Notes: a model not told the origin generated them from the letters alone. A stretch of DNA of 27,830 nt from a bacterium (GCA_037147175.1 JBAWVS010000030.1:1-27830), one strand, 5' to 3'. Positions 16,637 through 25,698 are shown, counted from the stretch's first letter. Numbers and translations are program-made.

Positions 16637-16804
16637 ATGCAGAAAAAAAATTGTTTTTTTCAAGAATTTTTTAAGTCAAATGCGTCAGTAGCTATTGAAG
16701 ATTACAGGGATTTAAAGGAAAATGTCAGTAACACGGAATTTTCACTTTCAAAACCAAAAGTAGCTTATCAATATGCCGAAATCATGGTTAAATCCAGCAA
16801 ATAA
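16637..16804 (+). CDS. Small hypothetical protein overlapping the hemW start
   Basis: A 55-residue frame beginning MQKKNCFFQEFF and ending EIMVKSSK. AAGGA lies eight bases before the ATG, a better ribosome site than hemW itself has. The composition is coding-like, with an amphipathic, Glu/Lys/Ser-rich middle (VAIEDYRDLKENVSN), one cysteine and no membrane segment. It overlaps the first 32 bases of hemW in another frame, suggesting that hemW is translated by coupling or re-initiation. A TATAAA box at 16605-16610 could serve as -10, although the -35 is poor. No family is recognised. Confidence 0.5.
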   Translation: MQKKNCFFQEFFKSNASVAIEDYRDLKENVSNTEFSLSKPKVAYQYAEIMVKSSK

Positions 16805-17918
16805 ACCAAAAAATTTATATATTCACATACCTTTTTGCGCAGGCAAATGCCATTACTGTAATTTCATTTCTTTTTCGGGAAAAAATGAATTTATAGCATC
16901 TTATTTTGCTGCTTTAAAGGCAGAAATGAAATTTTGTTTAGGCAGACAAGGTGCTATTGGGCTGGAAACGATTTATATAGGCGGCGGAACTCCCTCTGTT
17001 GTTGATACTCGCTTTTATAAGGACATCTTCGGGCTTTTATCAGAATTAACCTGTATTTCTTTAGATGCTGAAATAACTATGGAAATTAATCCGGGTACTG
17101 TAAATATAAATTATCTTAAAGAAATCAGGGATATAGGAATAAACCGATTAAGCATAGGTGTTCAGAGTTTTGATGATAAAATTCTAAAGTCTATAAACAG
17201 AATTCATAGCTCTCAAGAGGCTATAGAAACTGTAAAAACGGCTAAAAAAGCAGGTTTTGCAAATATAAGTATAGATTTAATATACGGACTGCCTGAACAA
17301 ACTATTGAAGGTTGGGAAACAACATTAAATAAGGCTTTAAGTCTGGGGATAAACCATATTTCAACCTATGGCCTAAAAATAGAAGAAGGAACAGAGTTTT
17401 CCCGTCATTTGCCGAAAAATCTTCCCGATGATGAAGTACAAAGTCAAATCTATCTAAAAACTATAGATATTCTCGAAAATAACGGTTTTAATCATTACGA
17501 AATAAGCAATTTTTCTAAAAAGGGCTTTGAATCCCGACACAATCTTTGCTATTGGAAAAATAAAAAATATTTTGCACTTGGTTTAAGTGCGCATGGCTAT
17601 TTAGACGATACCAGATATTCTAATACAGAAAATCTCGAAGAGTATTTGAAAGACCCCACGAAATCGGCTTTTGAAAATCAGATTTCCGCGCCTGAAAAAA
17701 TCGAAGAAGCTGTCTTTCTCGGATTGAGGCTTACAGAGGGAATTAATACAAAAGAATTTAAGCTTAATTATGGAATTGATATTTATCAAAAATATTCAAA
17801 AATCATAGAAAAATATATTGATTATGGTTTTATGACCTACGACAGCAGCAAAAATTTGAAACTTACAAAGCATGGAATATTATTGAGCAATTCGATTTTG
17901 GCAGATTTTTTGGCATAA
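16773..17918 (+). CDS. hemW: Radical SAM heme chaperone HemW (coproporphyrinogen III oxidase-like)
   Basis: 381 residues. The radical-SAM cluster motif is C22-x3-C26-x2-C29 followed by N-F. The lack of the fourth cysteine that follows in true HemN (CxxxCxxCxC) marks it as HemW, which binds heme and delivers it to target proteins such as respiratory enzymes. Other family segments are GGGTPS (70-75), GVQSFDD, INRIHSS, SIDLIYGLPEQT, HISTYGLKIEEGT, HYEISNF and SRHNLCYWK...GLSAHGY. The C-terminal HemN-type domain (about 300-381) is complete. The ATG at 16773 has no ribosome site of its own and lies inside the preceding 55-residue ORF. Confidence 0.93.
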   Translation: MPKSWLNPANKPKNLYIHIPFCAGKCHYCNFISFSGKNEFIASYFAALKAEMKFCLGRQGAIGLETIYIGGGTPSVVDTRFYKDIFGLLSELTCISLDAEITMEINPGTVNINYLKEIRDIGINRLSIGVQSFDDKILKSINRIHSSQEAIETVKTAKKAGFANISIDLIYGLPEQTIEGWETTLNKALSLGINHISTYGLKIEEGTEFSRHLPKNLPDDEVQSQIYLKTIDILENNGFNHYEISNFSKKGFESRHNLCYWKNKKYFALGLSAHGYLDDTRYSNTENLEEYLKDPTKSAFENQISAPEKIEEAVFLGLRLTEGINTKEFKLNYGIDIYQKYSKIIEKYIDYGFMTYDSSKNLKLTKHGILLSNSILADFLA

Positions 17919-18035
17919 TATTAAATTTCTTAAAATGACACTTTACAAAACTTAATATATAAAAGCTTTGAAATATATACTTCGTTAATCAAAAATATTT
18001 ATTAAAAAAATATTCAAAACATAAAAAAATTTTTA

Positions 18036-18065
18036 TTTACAAAAACCCGCCATTGTTTTTATAAA
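18036..18065 (+). promoter_or_regulatory. Candidate promoter upstream of the 354-residue protein
   Basis: -35 TTTACA (18036-18041, five of six), an 18-base spacer, then -10 TATAAA (18060-18065, five of six). The transcript would start about 100 bases before the ATG. A second TATAAA-containing box near 18091-18105 resembles the one ahead of the small ORF at 16637. Confidence 0.45.
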
Positions 18066-18175
18066 AATAGCAATTCTGATAGATTTAATTTGTTTATATA
18101 AATATAAGGGAACGATATATTTAATATTTTAGAATCACTAAATTAACCAAGAAAGGGCACTAAGGAGGAATTGGT

Positions 18176-19240
18176 ATGGGAAATGATTTATGTTTAAACT
18201 TGAGATATTTGCCCAATTATGGGGTTCATAATCAAGAACCGGGATTTTTACCTGTTTATACCCGTAATCCAATAGTTTCAGAACCTTTAGAATTATTTCA
18301 AAGTAATATACAAGCTGAAAATAATGGCATTAGTTTTGGCGGTAATAATTATGAAAGAATAAATTATAATCCTACTGCTAATATTACTAATAATAGTATT
18401 GGTGATTTCACTGTAAATAATAATTTTGGCAATTTAACTGCGGCTATAGCAGATAATTCAGCGATGTCTCTTGATGGGTTAAGTCTTTACAACATTACAG
18501 AAGGGTTTCCACCTGTATACGCTTTAAATAACGGAGCAGCAACTAAAGCTGCAAATGCCGATACGGATTCAGCCTCGGGTGATACTGATATCGCTGTATT
18601 ACGTCAAAGACTTAACAAAGACCTTCAAGAAGGAAAAATAACACCTGATCAATATATAGACGAACTAAACAAGCTTAAAACAAAGATTAAAACATATTCA
18701 GCAGAAGAAATTGAAGAAAGTAAAACAGCCGAAAAAGAAGCAAAAGACGAAAACTTAACTAAAGCACAAAAAAATGCACTTTATAATCATTTAAAAACAA
18801 CCCGCACGCTTACCCGTGATAAATTCCAACAAGATCCTAATATTTCAGGTGCTCAAACAGCAACAGAAAATATACCCGAATCTCAGATTGTCAGAACAGT
18901 TAAAATTTTAGCTGACGGCACAACTGTAGAAATCACACAAGATAAAAGCAAGGAAGGTCTTGCAGCAGCCGCCTTAGGGAATAGAGGCGGGGCTGGAACA
19001 GGAATCGTAGGAGCGCTAGAAGCATTTGCCGGAGCATTAATATGCGGAACAGGATTTGGTGCATGGGTAGGCGTTCCAATGATGGCTGACGGAGCAAGAA
19101 GAATATATAATGCAGGAAGCACTTCACAAGCCTTTACCGCAGTGATAACCAGCCCTAACGGCAAAAAACAAACAATTCAAAGCAATTACCGTGAAGACCT
19201 TTATAGTGAACTTTATAAAAATTTAGGAATCAGTAAATAA
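18176..19240 (+). CDS. Hypothetical protein with SHOCT-like motif and Gly/Ala-rich hydrophobic segment
   Basis: 354 residues, unrecognised. Residues 1-135 are Asn-, Gly- and Tyr-rich and look poorly ordered. Residues about 140-165 (LRQRLNKDLQEGKITPDQYIDELNKLK) resemble a SHOCT-type helical hairpin (Leu/Lys helix, G-x-I-T turn, second helix). A charged coiled stretch follows to ~210. Residues ~270-320 are a Gly/Ala-rich hydrophobic segment (GAGTGIVGALEAFAGALICG, then GFGAWVGVPMMADGARRI) able to cross or pack against a membrane. There is no signal peptide. The ribosome site AAGGAGG, seven bases before the ATG, is the strongest in the window, suggesting high expression. It has its own promoter and a strong terminator, so it is probably a single-gene transcript. 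The function is unknown; a secreted or envelope-associated effector is conceivable but unproven. Confidence 0.7.
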   Translation: MGNDLCLNLRYLPNYGVHNQEPGFLPVYTRNPIVSEPLELFQSNIQAENNGISFGGNNYERINYNPTANITNNSIGDFTVNNNFGNLTAAIADNSAMSLDGLSLYNITEGFPPVYALNNGAATKAANADTDSASGDTDIAVLRQRLNKDLQEGKITPDQYIDELNKLKTKIKTYSAEEIEESKTAEKEAKDENLTKAQKNALYNHLKTTRTLTRDKFQQDPNISGAQTATENIPESQIVRTVKILADGTTVEITQDKSKEGLAAAALGNRGGAGTGIVGALEAFAGALICGTGFGAWVGVPMMADGARRIYNAGSTSQAFTAVITSPNGKKQTIQSNYREDLYSELYKNLGISK

Positions 19241-19266
19241 TATCTCCTCACATACCTCTTAAATCT

Positions 19267-19294
19267 AAAGAGCCGGCATAGCCGACTCTTTTTT
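19267..19294 (+). terminator. Intrinsic terminator between the 354-residue gene and groEL
   Basis: AAAGAG (19267-19272) and CTCTTT (19286-19291) form the lower stem, CGGC/GCCG the upper stem and ATA the loop, with one C/A mismatch. A run of six T's follows on the plus strand. On the minus strand the following bases are only moderately T-rich, so it may also end the groESL transcript less efficiently. Confidence 0.85.
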
Positions 19295-19325
19295 ATTTTT
19301 ATTATTAAGTTTTGGATAAGGCAGT

Positions 19326-20999
<1,674 letters not shown>

Positions 21000-21010
21000 T
21001 TACTACTTAT

Positions 21011-21310
21011 TTACTCAATGATTCCTAAAATGTCTCTGATAGAAAGAATTTTGTATTCTGTTCCTTCAAATTTAAGGTCAGATCCGCCGTATTTAGCGAA
21101 AAGAACGGTTTCTCCAACTTTAACATCCATTGGTTCTTTGTTTCCGTTATCGAGGGTTCTTCCTGTTCCTACAGCTACAACAGAGCCTTTTTGAGGTTTT
21201 TCTCTAGCTGAATCAGGAAGAATGATTCCGCCTGTTGTTGTTTGTGTTTCTTCAAGAACTTTAATTAGTATCTTGTCTCCAAGTGGTCTGATTTTTAATT
21301 CACTTACCAT
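21011..21310 (-). CDS. groES: Co-chaperonin GroES (10 kDa, HSP10)
   Basis: Heptameric lid of the GroEL chamber. The 99 residues match the family: IRPLGDKILIKVLEETQTTTGGIILPD with the mobile loop, KPQKGSVVAVG, VGETVLFAKYGGSDLK and EYKILSIRDILGII. The start has GGAGG nine bases upstream. It is the first gene of the groESL operon. The usual heat-shock operator CIRCE (TTAGCACTC-N9-GAGTGCTAA) is not present in the 178-base spacer upstream, but a different 11-bp inverted repeat is. Confidence 0.98.
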   Translation of the reverse strand: MVSELKIRPLGDKILIKVLEETQTTTGGIILPDSAREKPQKGSVVAVGTGRTLDNGNKEPMDVKVGETVLFAKYGGSDLKFEGTEYKILSIRDILGIIE

Positions 21311-21396
21311 TTTTAAATTCCTCCAGTATAAAACTTTATTTACTTTTTCTATTTAGATTTACAATGATACCTAAAACATGATTTTTATACATTAAT

Positions 21397-21425
21397 AATT
21401 TTTCAAACTTTCAATTTGAAAAATT
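21397..21425. promoter_or_regulatory. 11-bp inverted repeat between mqnE and groES
   Basis: AATTTTTCAAA (21397-21407) and TTTGAAAAATT (21415-21425) are perfect inverted copies around a 7-base centre, 87 bases upstream of groES. It could be an operator of the groESL operon or a weak terminator for mqnE. No T-run follows the stem on the minus strand, which argues against an efficient terminator. Confidence 0.5.
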
Positions 21426-21488
21426 AACAAGAAAAATTTTACATAAAAATTTTTTTCACTTGAAAAATATTAATAAAAAATTAATGTT

Positions 21489-22613
21489 TTAGTAAACTTT
21501 CACTATGTTATAAACAGTATCTCTTTCAACAGGGGTTTTGCCTGCTCTTTTAATAAGATGGATTAATTCATCTTTAGACATTGCATGCCCTGTTTTTGCA
21601 CCGGCGTAGCGTGTTATTTTTTCTTCCATAACAGTTCCGTCAAGATCATCAACCCCAAAAGACAAAGTTATCTGCGCAAGTTTTGTGCCGATCTGTATCC
21701 AGAAAGCTTTTATGTGCGGGACATTATCCAGCATAAGGCGTGAAACAGCATAATCTTTTACTGTTTCAAACCCTGTTTGCTGTTGAAATTCAATAATTTC
21801 TGTATTTTCATAATGACAAAACAGAGGAATAAAAGTCATAAACCCGCCTGTTCTATCCTGAACTTCTCTTATTTTTAGCATGTGATCGATTTTATCTTCG
21901 ACAGTTTCGCCAATCCCCGTCAACATTGTTGCGTTGCTCTTAAGTCCGAGTTGATGAGCAGTTTCCATAATTTCCAGCCATTTATCACCGGAAATTTTCT
22001 CAGGACAAACTTTTTGTCTTATATTTTCTGCAAAAATCTCTGCTCCTCCGCCCGGAAGAGAGCCAAGACCTGAATCTATAAGTTCTTGCAAAACCTGCTT
22101 TGTTGAAATGTTTGAAATTTTAGCCAGATAATCAATTTCCACTGCCGTAAAAGCCTGAATATGAGTATCAGGCAGAATTCTTTTACTTTCTTTAAGCAGT
22201 GTTTTATAGTTTTCAAGTGTCCATGATGGGTTTAAAGCCGATACAATATGAATTTCGCCGGCATTTTTACTTACTTTTGTTTCAAGATATTCAACGGCTT
22301 TTTCAAGAGAGTACAAAAAAGCCCCTTCCTGTCCTTCTTTTCTTTTGTAAGCGCAGAATTTACAGCTTCCTTCGCAAATATTGGTCAAATTTAAGTGATG
22401 ATTGTTTATCCAGTATACAAAATCTTTCTTTTCATGGTTATCAAGCCTCTTAATTCTTGCATAATCAGCAAGTACACCTATAGAAAGAATATCAAAAGAC
22501 TCATATAGGCTGATTCCGTCTTCTTTTGTAAGTCTTTCGTTATTTAAAACTTTTTCAGCTATTTCTGATAGGGGGTGGGTTATATTTGTTAATTTATTAA
22601 TCAGATTATTCAT
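21489..22613 (-). CDS. mqnE: Aminodeoxyfutalosine synthase
   Basis: Radical SAM enzyme of the futalosine route to menaquinone, joining 3-[(1-carboxyvinyl)oxy]benzoate to the adenosyl moiety. The 374 residues match MqnE. Cluster cysteines are C80-x3-C84-x2-C87 within NLTNICEGSCKFCAYKR. Family blocks IHIVSALNPSW, HIQAFTAVEI, GLGSLPGGGAEIFAENIR and LGLKSNATMLTGIGET follow, then the RTGGFMTFIPL segment. The related MqnC and CofG/CofH share the fold, but SLPGGGAEIFA plus SNATMLTG fit MqnE best. The start has AGGA seven to eight bases upstream. No other mqn gene is in the window. It lies 178 bases upstream of groES on the same strand, separated by the inverted repeat. Confidence 0.88.
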   Translation of the reverse strand: MNNLINKLTNITHPLSEIAEKVLNNERLTKEDGISLYESFDILSIGVLADYARIKRLDNHEKKDFVYWINNHHLNLTNICEGSCKFCAYKRKEGQEGAFLYSLEKAVEYLETKVSKNAGEIHIVSALNPSWTLENYKTLLKESKRILPDTHIQAFTAVEIDYLAKISNISTKQVLQELIDSGLGSLPGGGAEIFAENIRQKVCPEKISGDKWLEIMETAHQLGLKSNATMLTGIGETVEDKIDHMLKIREVQDRTGGFMTFIPLFCHYENTEIIEFQQQTGFETVKDYAVSRLMLDNVPHIKAFWIQIGTKLAQITLSFGVDDLDGTVMEEKITRYAGAKTGHAMSKDELIHLIKRAGKTPVERDTVYNIVKVY

Positions 22614-22638
22614 TGCTCTGTCCTATGCTATAAACATT

Positions 22639-22647
22639 TTTATAACA
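22639..22647 (-). promoter_or_regulatory. Possible extended -10 of mqnE
   Basis: On the minus strand TGT-TATAAA: TATAAA (five of six) preceded by the TG of an extended -10. It is about 25 bases upstream of the mqnE ATG; no convincing -35 is seen. Confidence 0.35.
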
Positions 22648-22670
22648 CAAAAGCGATAAATAAATTTTTT

Positions 22671-22824
22671 TTGCAAAAAAACAAGTTCAACCCCTCACCG
22701 CTGCCGTCTTCACGTCGCCGTTTCGGGTTTCGCTCCCGCTTCGCAAAAAAAATGAGTTCAACCTTTCAACGCCGCCGTCTTCACGTCGCCGTTTCGGGTT
22801 TCGCTCCCGCTTCGCAAAAAAAAA
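22671..22824. repeat. Two tandem ~70-bp GC-rich repeat units plus a truncated third start
   Basis: Unit 1 (22671-22739) and unit 2 (22740-22810) share a perfect 50-base match (22703-22752 against 22774-22823) beginning GCCGTCTTCACGTCGCCG and ending in TTCGCAAAAAAAA. The first third of each unit is diverged. A third unit starts at 22811 with TTCGC and an A-run, then stops. The units are far richer in G+C than the surrounding sequence and contain a short CGGG...CCCG stem. An open frame of 66 codons across them is a by-product of the repeat. Confidence 0.85.
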
Positions 22825-22843
22825 GAAGTTTTAAAACTTCTTT
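22822..22843. terminator. Perfect 22-bp palindrome, terminator-like
   Basis: AAAGAAGTTTTAAAACTTCTTT is a perfect palindrome directly after the GC-rich repeat units, flanked by A's on the left. It could fold as a hairpin in either transcript. No gene ends next to it, so its role as a terminator is uncertain. Confidence 0.4.
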
Positions 22844-23338
22844 ACGTAACCTTCCCTATTTGTTTGAGTAGTCATTTGTTGGTTTTTAATTTGTGTTAAT
22901 TGAAAAATTCCTTATCCCTTGTTCTCTGTCCTCTCTTTATATCTCTTGCTTTTAAAATTCTTTTTTCTTATCCCTTATATCTATATAAAAACAATCATTA
23001 AGAGAAAGTTTCCTCAGTATAAGTTAAAGTTTTTCCTCAAAAACGCTTGTCTTATATAAAGTATCTTAATAATGAATTTAAAATATTCAATATGTATATA
23101 TAAAGAAGATATTTTTTGCCTGAAAATATTTGTAACAAAAATGTAATGATTTATTTATTAACCTTAAGATTTATCTTTAAAGACAAAAACTGACCGCAAG
23201 ATTAATCAAATTAAACCTGAGGATTGTTTTTTTAAGAATAATAAAGAGGCATACTGTAATTGTAGGTAGGGAATTTATATTTAACTTTGTACCTTAAAAT
23301 ATCCTGAAAAGTTAAAAATATGAGATGGGAGCTTGAAT
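22844..23338. other. Gene-free AT-rich spacer before the FlgM-like gene
   Basis: No credible coding frame is seen. The stretch 22905-22985 is strongly pyrimidine-biased on the plus strand and contains the 10-base direct repeat CTTATCCCTT at 22911-22920 and 22967-22976. The remainder is AT-rich. No sigma-28-type box (TAAA-N15-GCCGATAA) was found before the FlgM-like gene, and no strong sigma-70 pair stands out. Confidence 0.5.
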
Positions 23339-23716
23339 ATGCTCAATAATATTAGTAACGAAGACATTTTACTTAATAATTCAATAACACAGCAGGCTAA
23401 ACTTGCAGGAGTTGATAAAAAAACAACTGCCCAGAATCCTTATTCAAAAGTTTCCGAATTTGCTGATGTAATTGATATTTCTGAGCAGGCAAAAAAATTA
23501 TACGAAAAAGATCAGGAAATTCAGAAATATAAGTCTATGGTGATGGACTCGCTTAATTCTCCTGATAGTCCGGAACAAACAAATTCCATTCTTAATACTC
23601 TAAAATCAGGCGATTATATTTCCAATGAAGTGCTTGCCGAAAAAATGCTTAAAGGCGATATAACTTTAAATAATAGTGAATTGTCCAAAATACTCTTAGC
23701 TCATCCTGAAATTTAA
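23339..23716 (+). CDS. FlgM-like putative anti-sigma-28 factor
   Basis: 125 residues. The arrangement matches FlgM: a disordered N-terminal half, a DVIDISEQAKKLYEKDQEI segment (about residues 43-61; FlgM has D-x-V-x-[IL]-S-x-x-A), then a C-terminal PEQTNSILNTLKSGDYISNEVLAEKMLKGD (about 78-107) that follows the FlgM pattern of a helix, a G-x-Y turn and an A-x-K-[ML]-L helix. FlgM holds sigma-28 inactive until it is exported through the finished flagellar hook, so flagellin is made last. The start is the ATG at 23339, with GGGAG seven bases before it; the in-frame TTG at 23333 lies against the ribosome site and is unlikely. It is a single-gene unit with its own terminator. The match is by pattern only, so confidence is moderate. 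Confidence 0.55.
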   Translation: MLNNISNEDILLNNSITQQAKLAGVDKKTTAQNPYSKVSEFADVIDISEQAKKLYEKDQEIQKYKSMVMDSLNSPDSPEQTNSILNTLKSGDYISNEVLAEKMLKGDITLNNSELSKILLAHPEI

Positions 23717-23763
23717 TATTAATTTTATTTGAATTTTTCTAGAAAAAAGACACTAACCATCAC

Positions 23764-23792
23764 AAAAATCCTTAATTATTAAGGATTTTTTT
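23764..23792 (+). terminator. Intrinsic terminator after the FlgM-like gene
   Basis: AAAAATCCTTAAT (23764-23776) and ATTAAGGATTTTT (23778-23790) form a long stem with a T-run ending at 23792. It is 47 bases past the FlgM-like stop and 38 bases before the next gene. Confidence 0.8.
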
Positions 23793-23830
23793 ATTATGTT
23801 GATGAGTACAGGCATGTTAAAATTTTTATT

Positions 23831-24292
23831 ATGAAAATAATTGCTGAATATATAAAAAAATTACATTTAGGGTTCAAAAAATTTATTGCTTTAAAATTTC
23901 TGGGCAAAAAATATTTGAGAACAGGAAAATGCAAAGCCTGCGGCAAATGCTGTCATGGAATACATGTCAGGCATTCAAAGCATTTGATAAAAGATGAAGA
24001 AGAGTTTGAAAAGCTTAAAGAACAACATTTTTTTTATAATTATCTTGAAATAGTCGATAAAAATGACTTAGGGCTAATTTTCGCCTGCACAAAAGTACAC
24101 CCTGAAACAGGAAAATGTACTGTTTACAAGCAAAGAGCAAGAATTTGCAAAGTTTATCCGCAGGAAGAATTATTTATGATGGGTGGAGAAATTGGCGAAG
24201 ATTGCGGGTTTTCTTTTGTGCCTATTCAGAGTTTTGAAGAAGTTTTTAAAAAAACAGTAAAGAAGAACTGCCCTGACGATAGCAAAAATTAA
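23831..24292 (+). CDS. YkgJ-family cysteine cluster protein
   Basis: 153 residues. The CxxCxxCC core is C34-K-A-C37-G-K-C40-C41, with further cysteines at 86, 96, 106 and 125. The C-terminal pattern C-x-V-Y-x-x-R-x-x-x-C-x-x-Y-P is that of the YkgJ (UPF0153) family, thought to chelate zinc or iron; no reaction is established. The N-terminal ~30 residues are a basic amphipathic helix. The start is the ATG 38 bases beyond the preceding terminator; the ribosome site is poor. It converges on radA with only 4 bases between the stop codons, so transcripts of the two genes overlap. Confidence 0.85.
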   Translation: MKIIAEYIKKLHLGFKKFIALKFLGKKYLRTGKCKACGKCCHGIHVRHSKHLIKDEEEFEKLKEQHFFYNYLEIVDKNDLGLIFACTKVHPETGKCTVYKQRARICKVYPQEELFMMGGEIGEDCGFSFVPIQSFEEVFKKTVKKNCPDDSKN

Positions 24293-24296
24293 TAAA

Positions 24297-25682
24297 TTAT
24301 TCGGTTGCTGTGGATGAAATAGAACTTGTTATAGCTTCAAGAAGTCTTGAAACACCTATAATTTCAATGTTTTTAGGGGTGTTTTTTAGGGGTAAATTTG
24401 ATTTTGGAACAATTATTTTTTTAAATCCGAGTTTAGAAGCCTCATTTATTTTGGATTCAATGTTGCTTACGCTTCTTATTTCGCCTGAAAGACCGATTTC
24501 GCCGATTATTACGGTTTGCGAATCAACTGTAACGTTTCTGGCACAAGTGGCAACTGCAAGCGCAATTCCTAAATCAGCGGATGGTTCTTGAATTTCTATT
24601 CCGCCTACAGCGTTGACGTAAACATCCTGCTTGCTTAAGTTCAACCCTACGCGTTTTTCCAGTACGGCAAGAATTTGAAGAACCCTGTTGTATTCGATGC
24701 CTGTTGTAACTCTTCTTGGCGAAGTGTAGGAAGTAGGTCCTACAAGTGACTGAATTTCCACCAAAATGGGTCGGGTTCCTTCGCTGCTGGCGACAACGAC
24801 GCTTCCCGGGGTTATGGCGTTTGATCTTTCGGAAAGAAAAAGCTCGCTTGGATTGCTAACTTCTACTAAGCCTGTTTCTTCCATGTTGAAAACGCCCACA
24901 TCATTTGTACTTCCAAATCTATTTTTTATTGTTCTCAAGAGCCTGTAAGATTTATATCTGTCGCCTTCAAAGTAAAGAACTGTGTCAACCATGTGTTCGA
25001 GAACTTTAGGACCTGCTATTGCTCCGTCTTTTGTAACATGACCTATTACAAGAACTGTAATTCCTCTGGATTTAGCGATATTCATCAAAATTCCGCAGCA
25101 TTCCCTAACCTGACTTACACTTCCGGGGGAACTTGTTATTGAAGGACTGTAAACTGCCTGAATACTATCTATAATTAAGACTTCCGGTTTTAATTCGCTT
25201 AAAGTTTTTTGAATTTCTTCAATATTATTTTCTGCAAAAATATATAAATTTTGAGAATTCACATTAAGTCTTTCGGCCCTGAGTTTTATTTGTTTAGCGG
25301 ATTCTTCAGCGGAAACATAAAGAGTTTTTAGTCCGTTTTTAGCCAAATTTCCGCAAGATTGCAGAGTTATAGTGGATTTGCCTATTCCCGGATCTCCTCC
25401 GATAAGAACAAGAGACCCCATAACCAATCCTCCGCCTAGAACTGTATCAAATTCCGACATACCTGTAGTGTAGCGGATGGATTCATCGAGAGAAATGTCT
25501 TTTAAAAGCTGTGGAAATGAATTTCTTGAGTCGGATATCGAAGAATGTTCTTTAAGAGGAGTTTTGGAGAAAGTTTCCTCGACAAGAGTCCCCCAGCTTG
25601 AGCAATCAGGGCATTTTCCGAGATAACCCGAGGTTTCGTACCCGCAGGTCTGACATATCCATTTTGATTTAACTTTAGCCAT
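24297..25682 (-). CDS. radA: DNA repair protein RadA (Sms)
   Basis: Hexameric DnaB-like ATPase that drives branch migration in recombination intermediates. The 461 residues match. The N-terminal C4 zinc finger is C10-x2-C13...C24-x2-C27. Walker A is GDPGIGKS (96-103), followed by LYVSAEES, the Walker B-like VLIIDSIQAVYS (168-179) and the RadA-specific KNRFG motif (253-257). The Lon-protease-like domain (about 285-461) is present, with VYVNAVGGIEIQEPSADL. GAGGG lies ten bases before the ATG. A degenerate dispersed repeat sits about 17 bases upstream of the start codon. Together with the helicase-nuclease pair it gives this window two recombination-repair loci. Confidence 0.97.
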   Translation of the reverse strand: MAKVKSKWICQTCGYETSGYLGKCPDCSSWGTLVEETFSKTPLKEHSSISDSRNSFPQLLKDISLDESIRYTTGMSEFDTVLGGGLVMGSLVLIGGDPGIGKSTITLQSCGNLAKNGLKTLYVSAEESAKQIKLRAERLNVNSQNLYIFAENNIEEIQKTLSELKPEVLIIDSIQAVYSPSITSSPGSVSQVRECCGILMNIAKSRGITVLVIGHVTKDGAIAGPKVLEHMVDTVLYFEGDRYKSYRLLRTIKNRFGSTNDVGVFNMEETGLVEVSNPSELFLSERSNAITPGSVVVASSEGTRPILVEIQSLVGPTSYTSPRRVTTGIEYNRVLQILAVLEKRVGLNLSKQDVYVNAVGGIEIQEPSADLGIALAVATCARNVTVDSQTVIIGEIGLSGEIRSVSNIESKINEASKLGFKKIIVPKSNLPLKNTPKNIEIIGVSRLLEAITSSISSTATE

Positions 25683-25698
25683 AATTTATAATCCCTCT

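Noticed and set aside
21311-21488. CIRCE operator before groES
   Set aside because: Neither TTAGCACTC nor GAGTGCTAA occurs in the spacer; only the unrelated AATTTTTCAAA palindrome is present.
22671-22824. CRISPR array
   Set aside because: There are only two units, directly adjacent and almost wholly repeated, with no repeat-spacer alternation and no cas genes.
22671-22871. 66-codon open frame across the GC-rich repeats
   Set aside because: Its sequence simply repeats with the DNA units and runs into the palindrome; there is no ribosome site.
23071-23145. 24-codon ORF in the spacer before the FlgM-like gene
   Set aside because: No ribosome site, very short, and composition equal to the surrounding AT-rich spacer.
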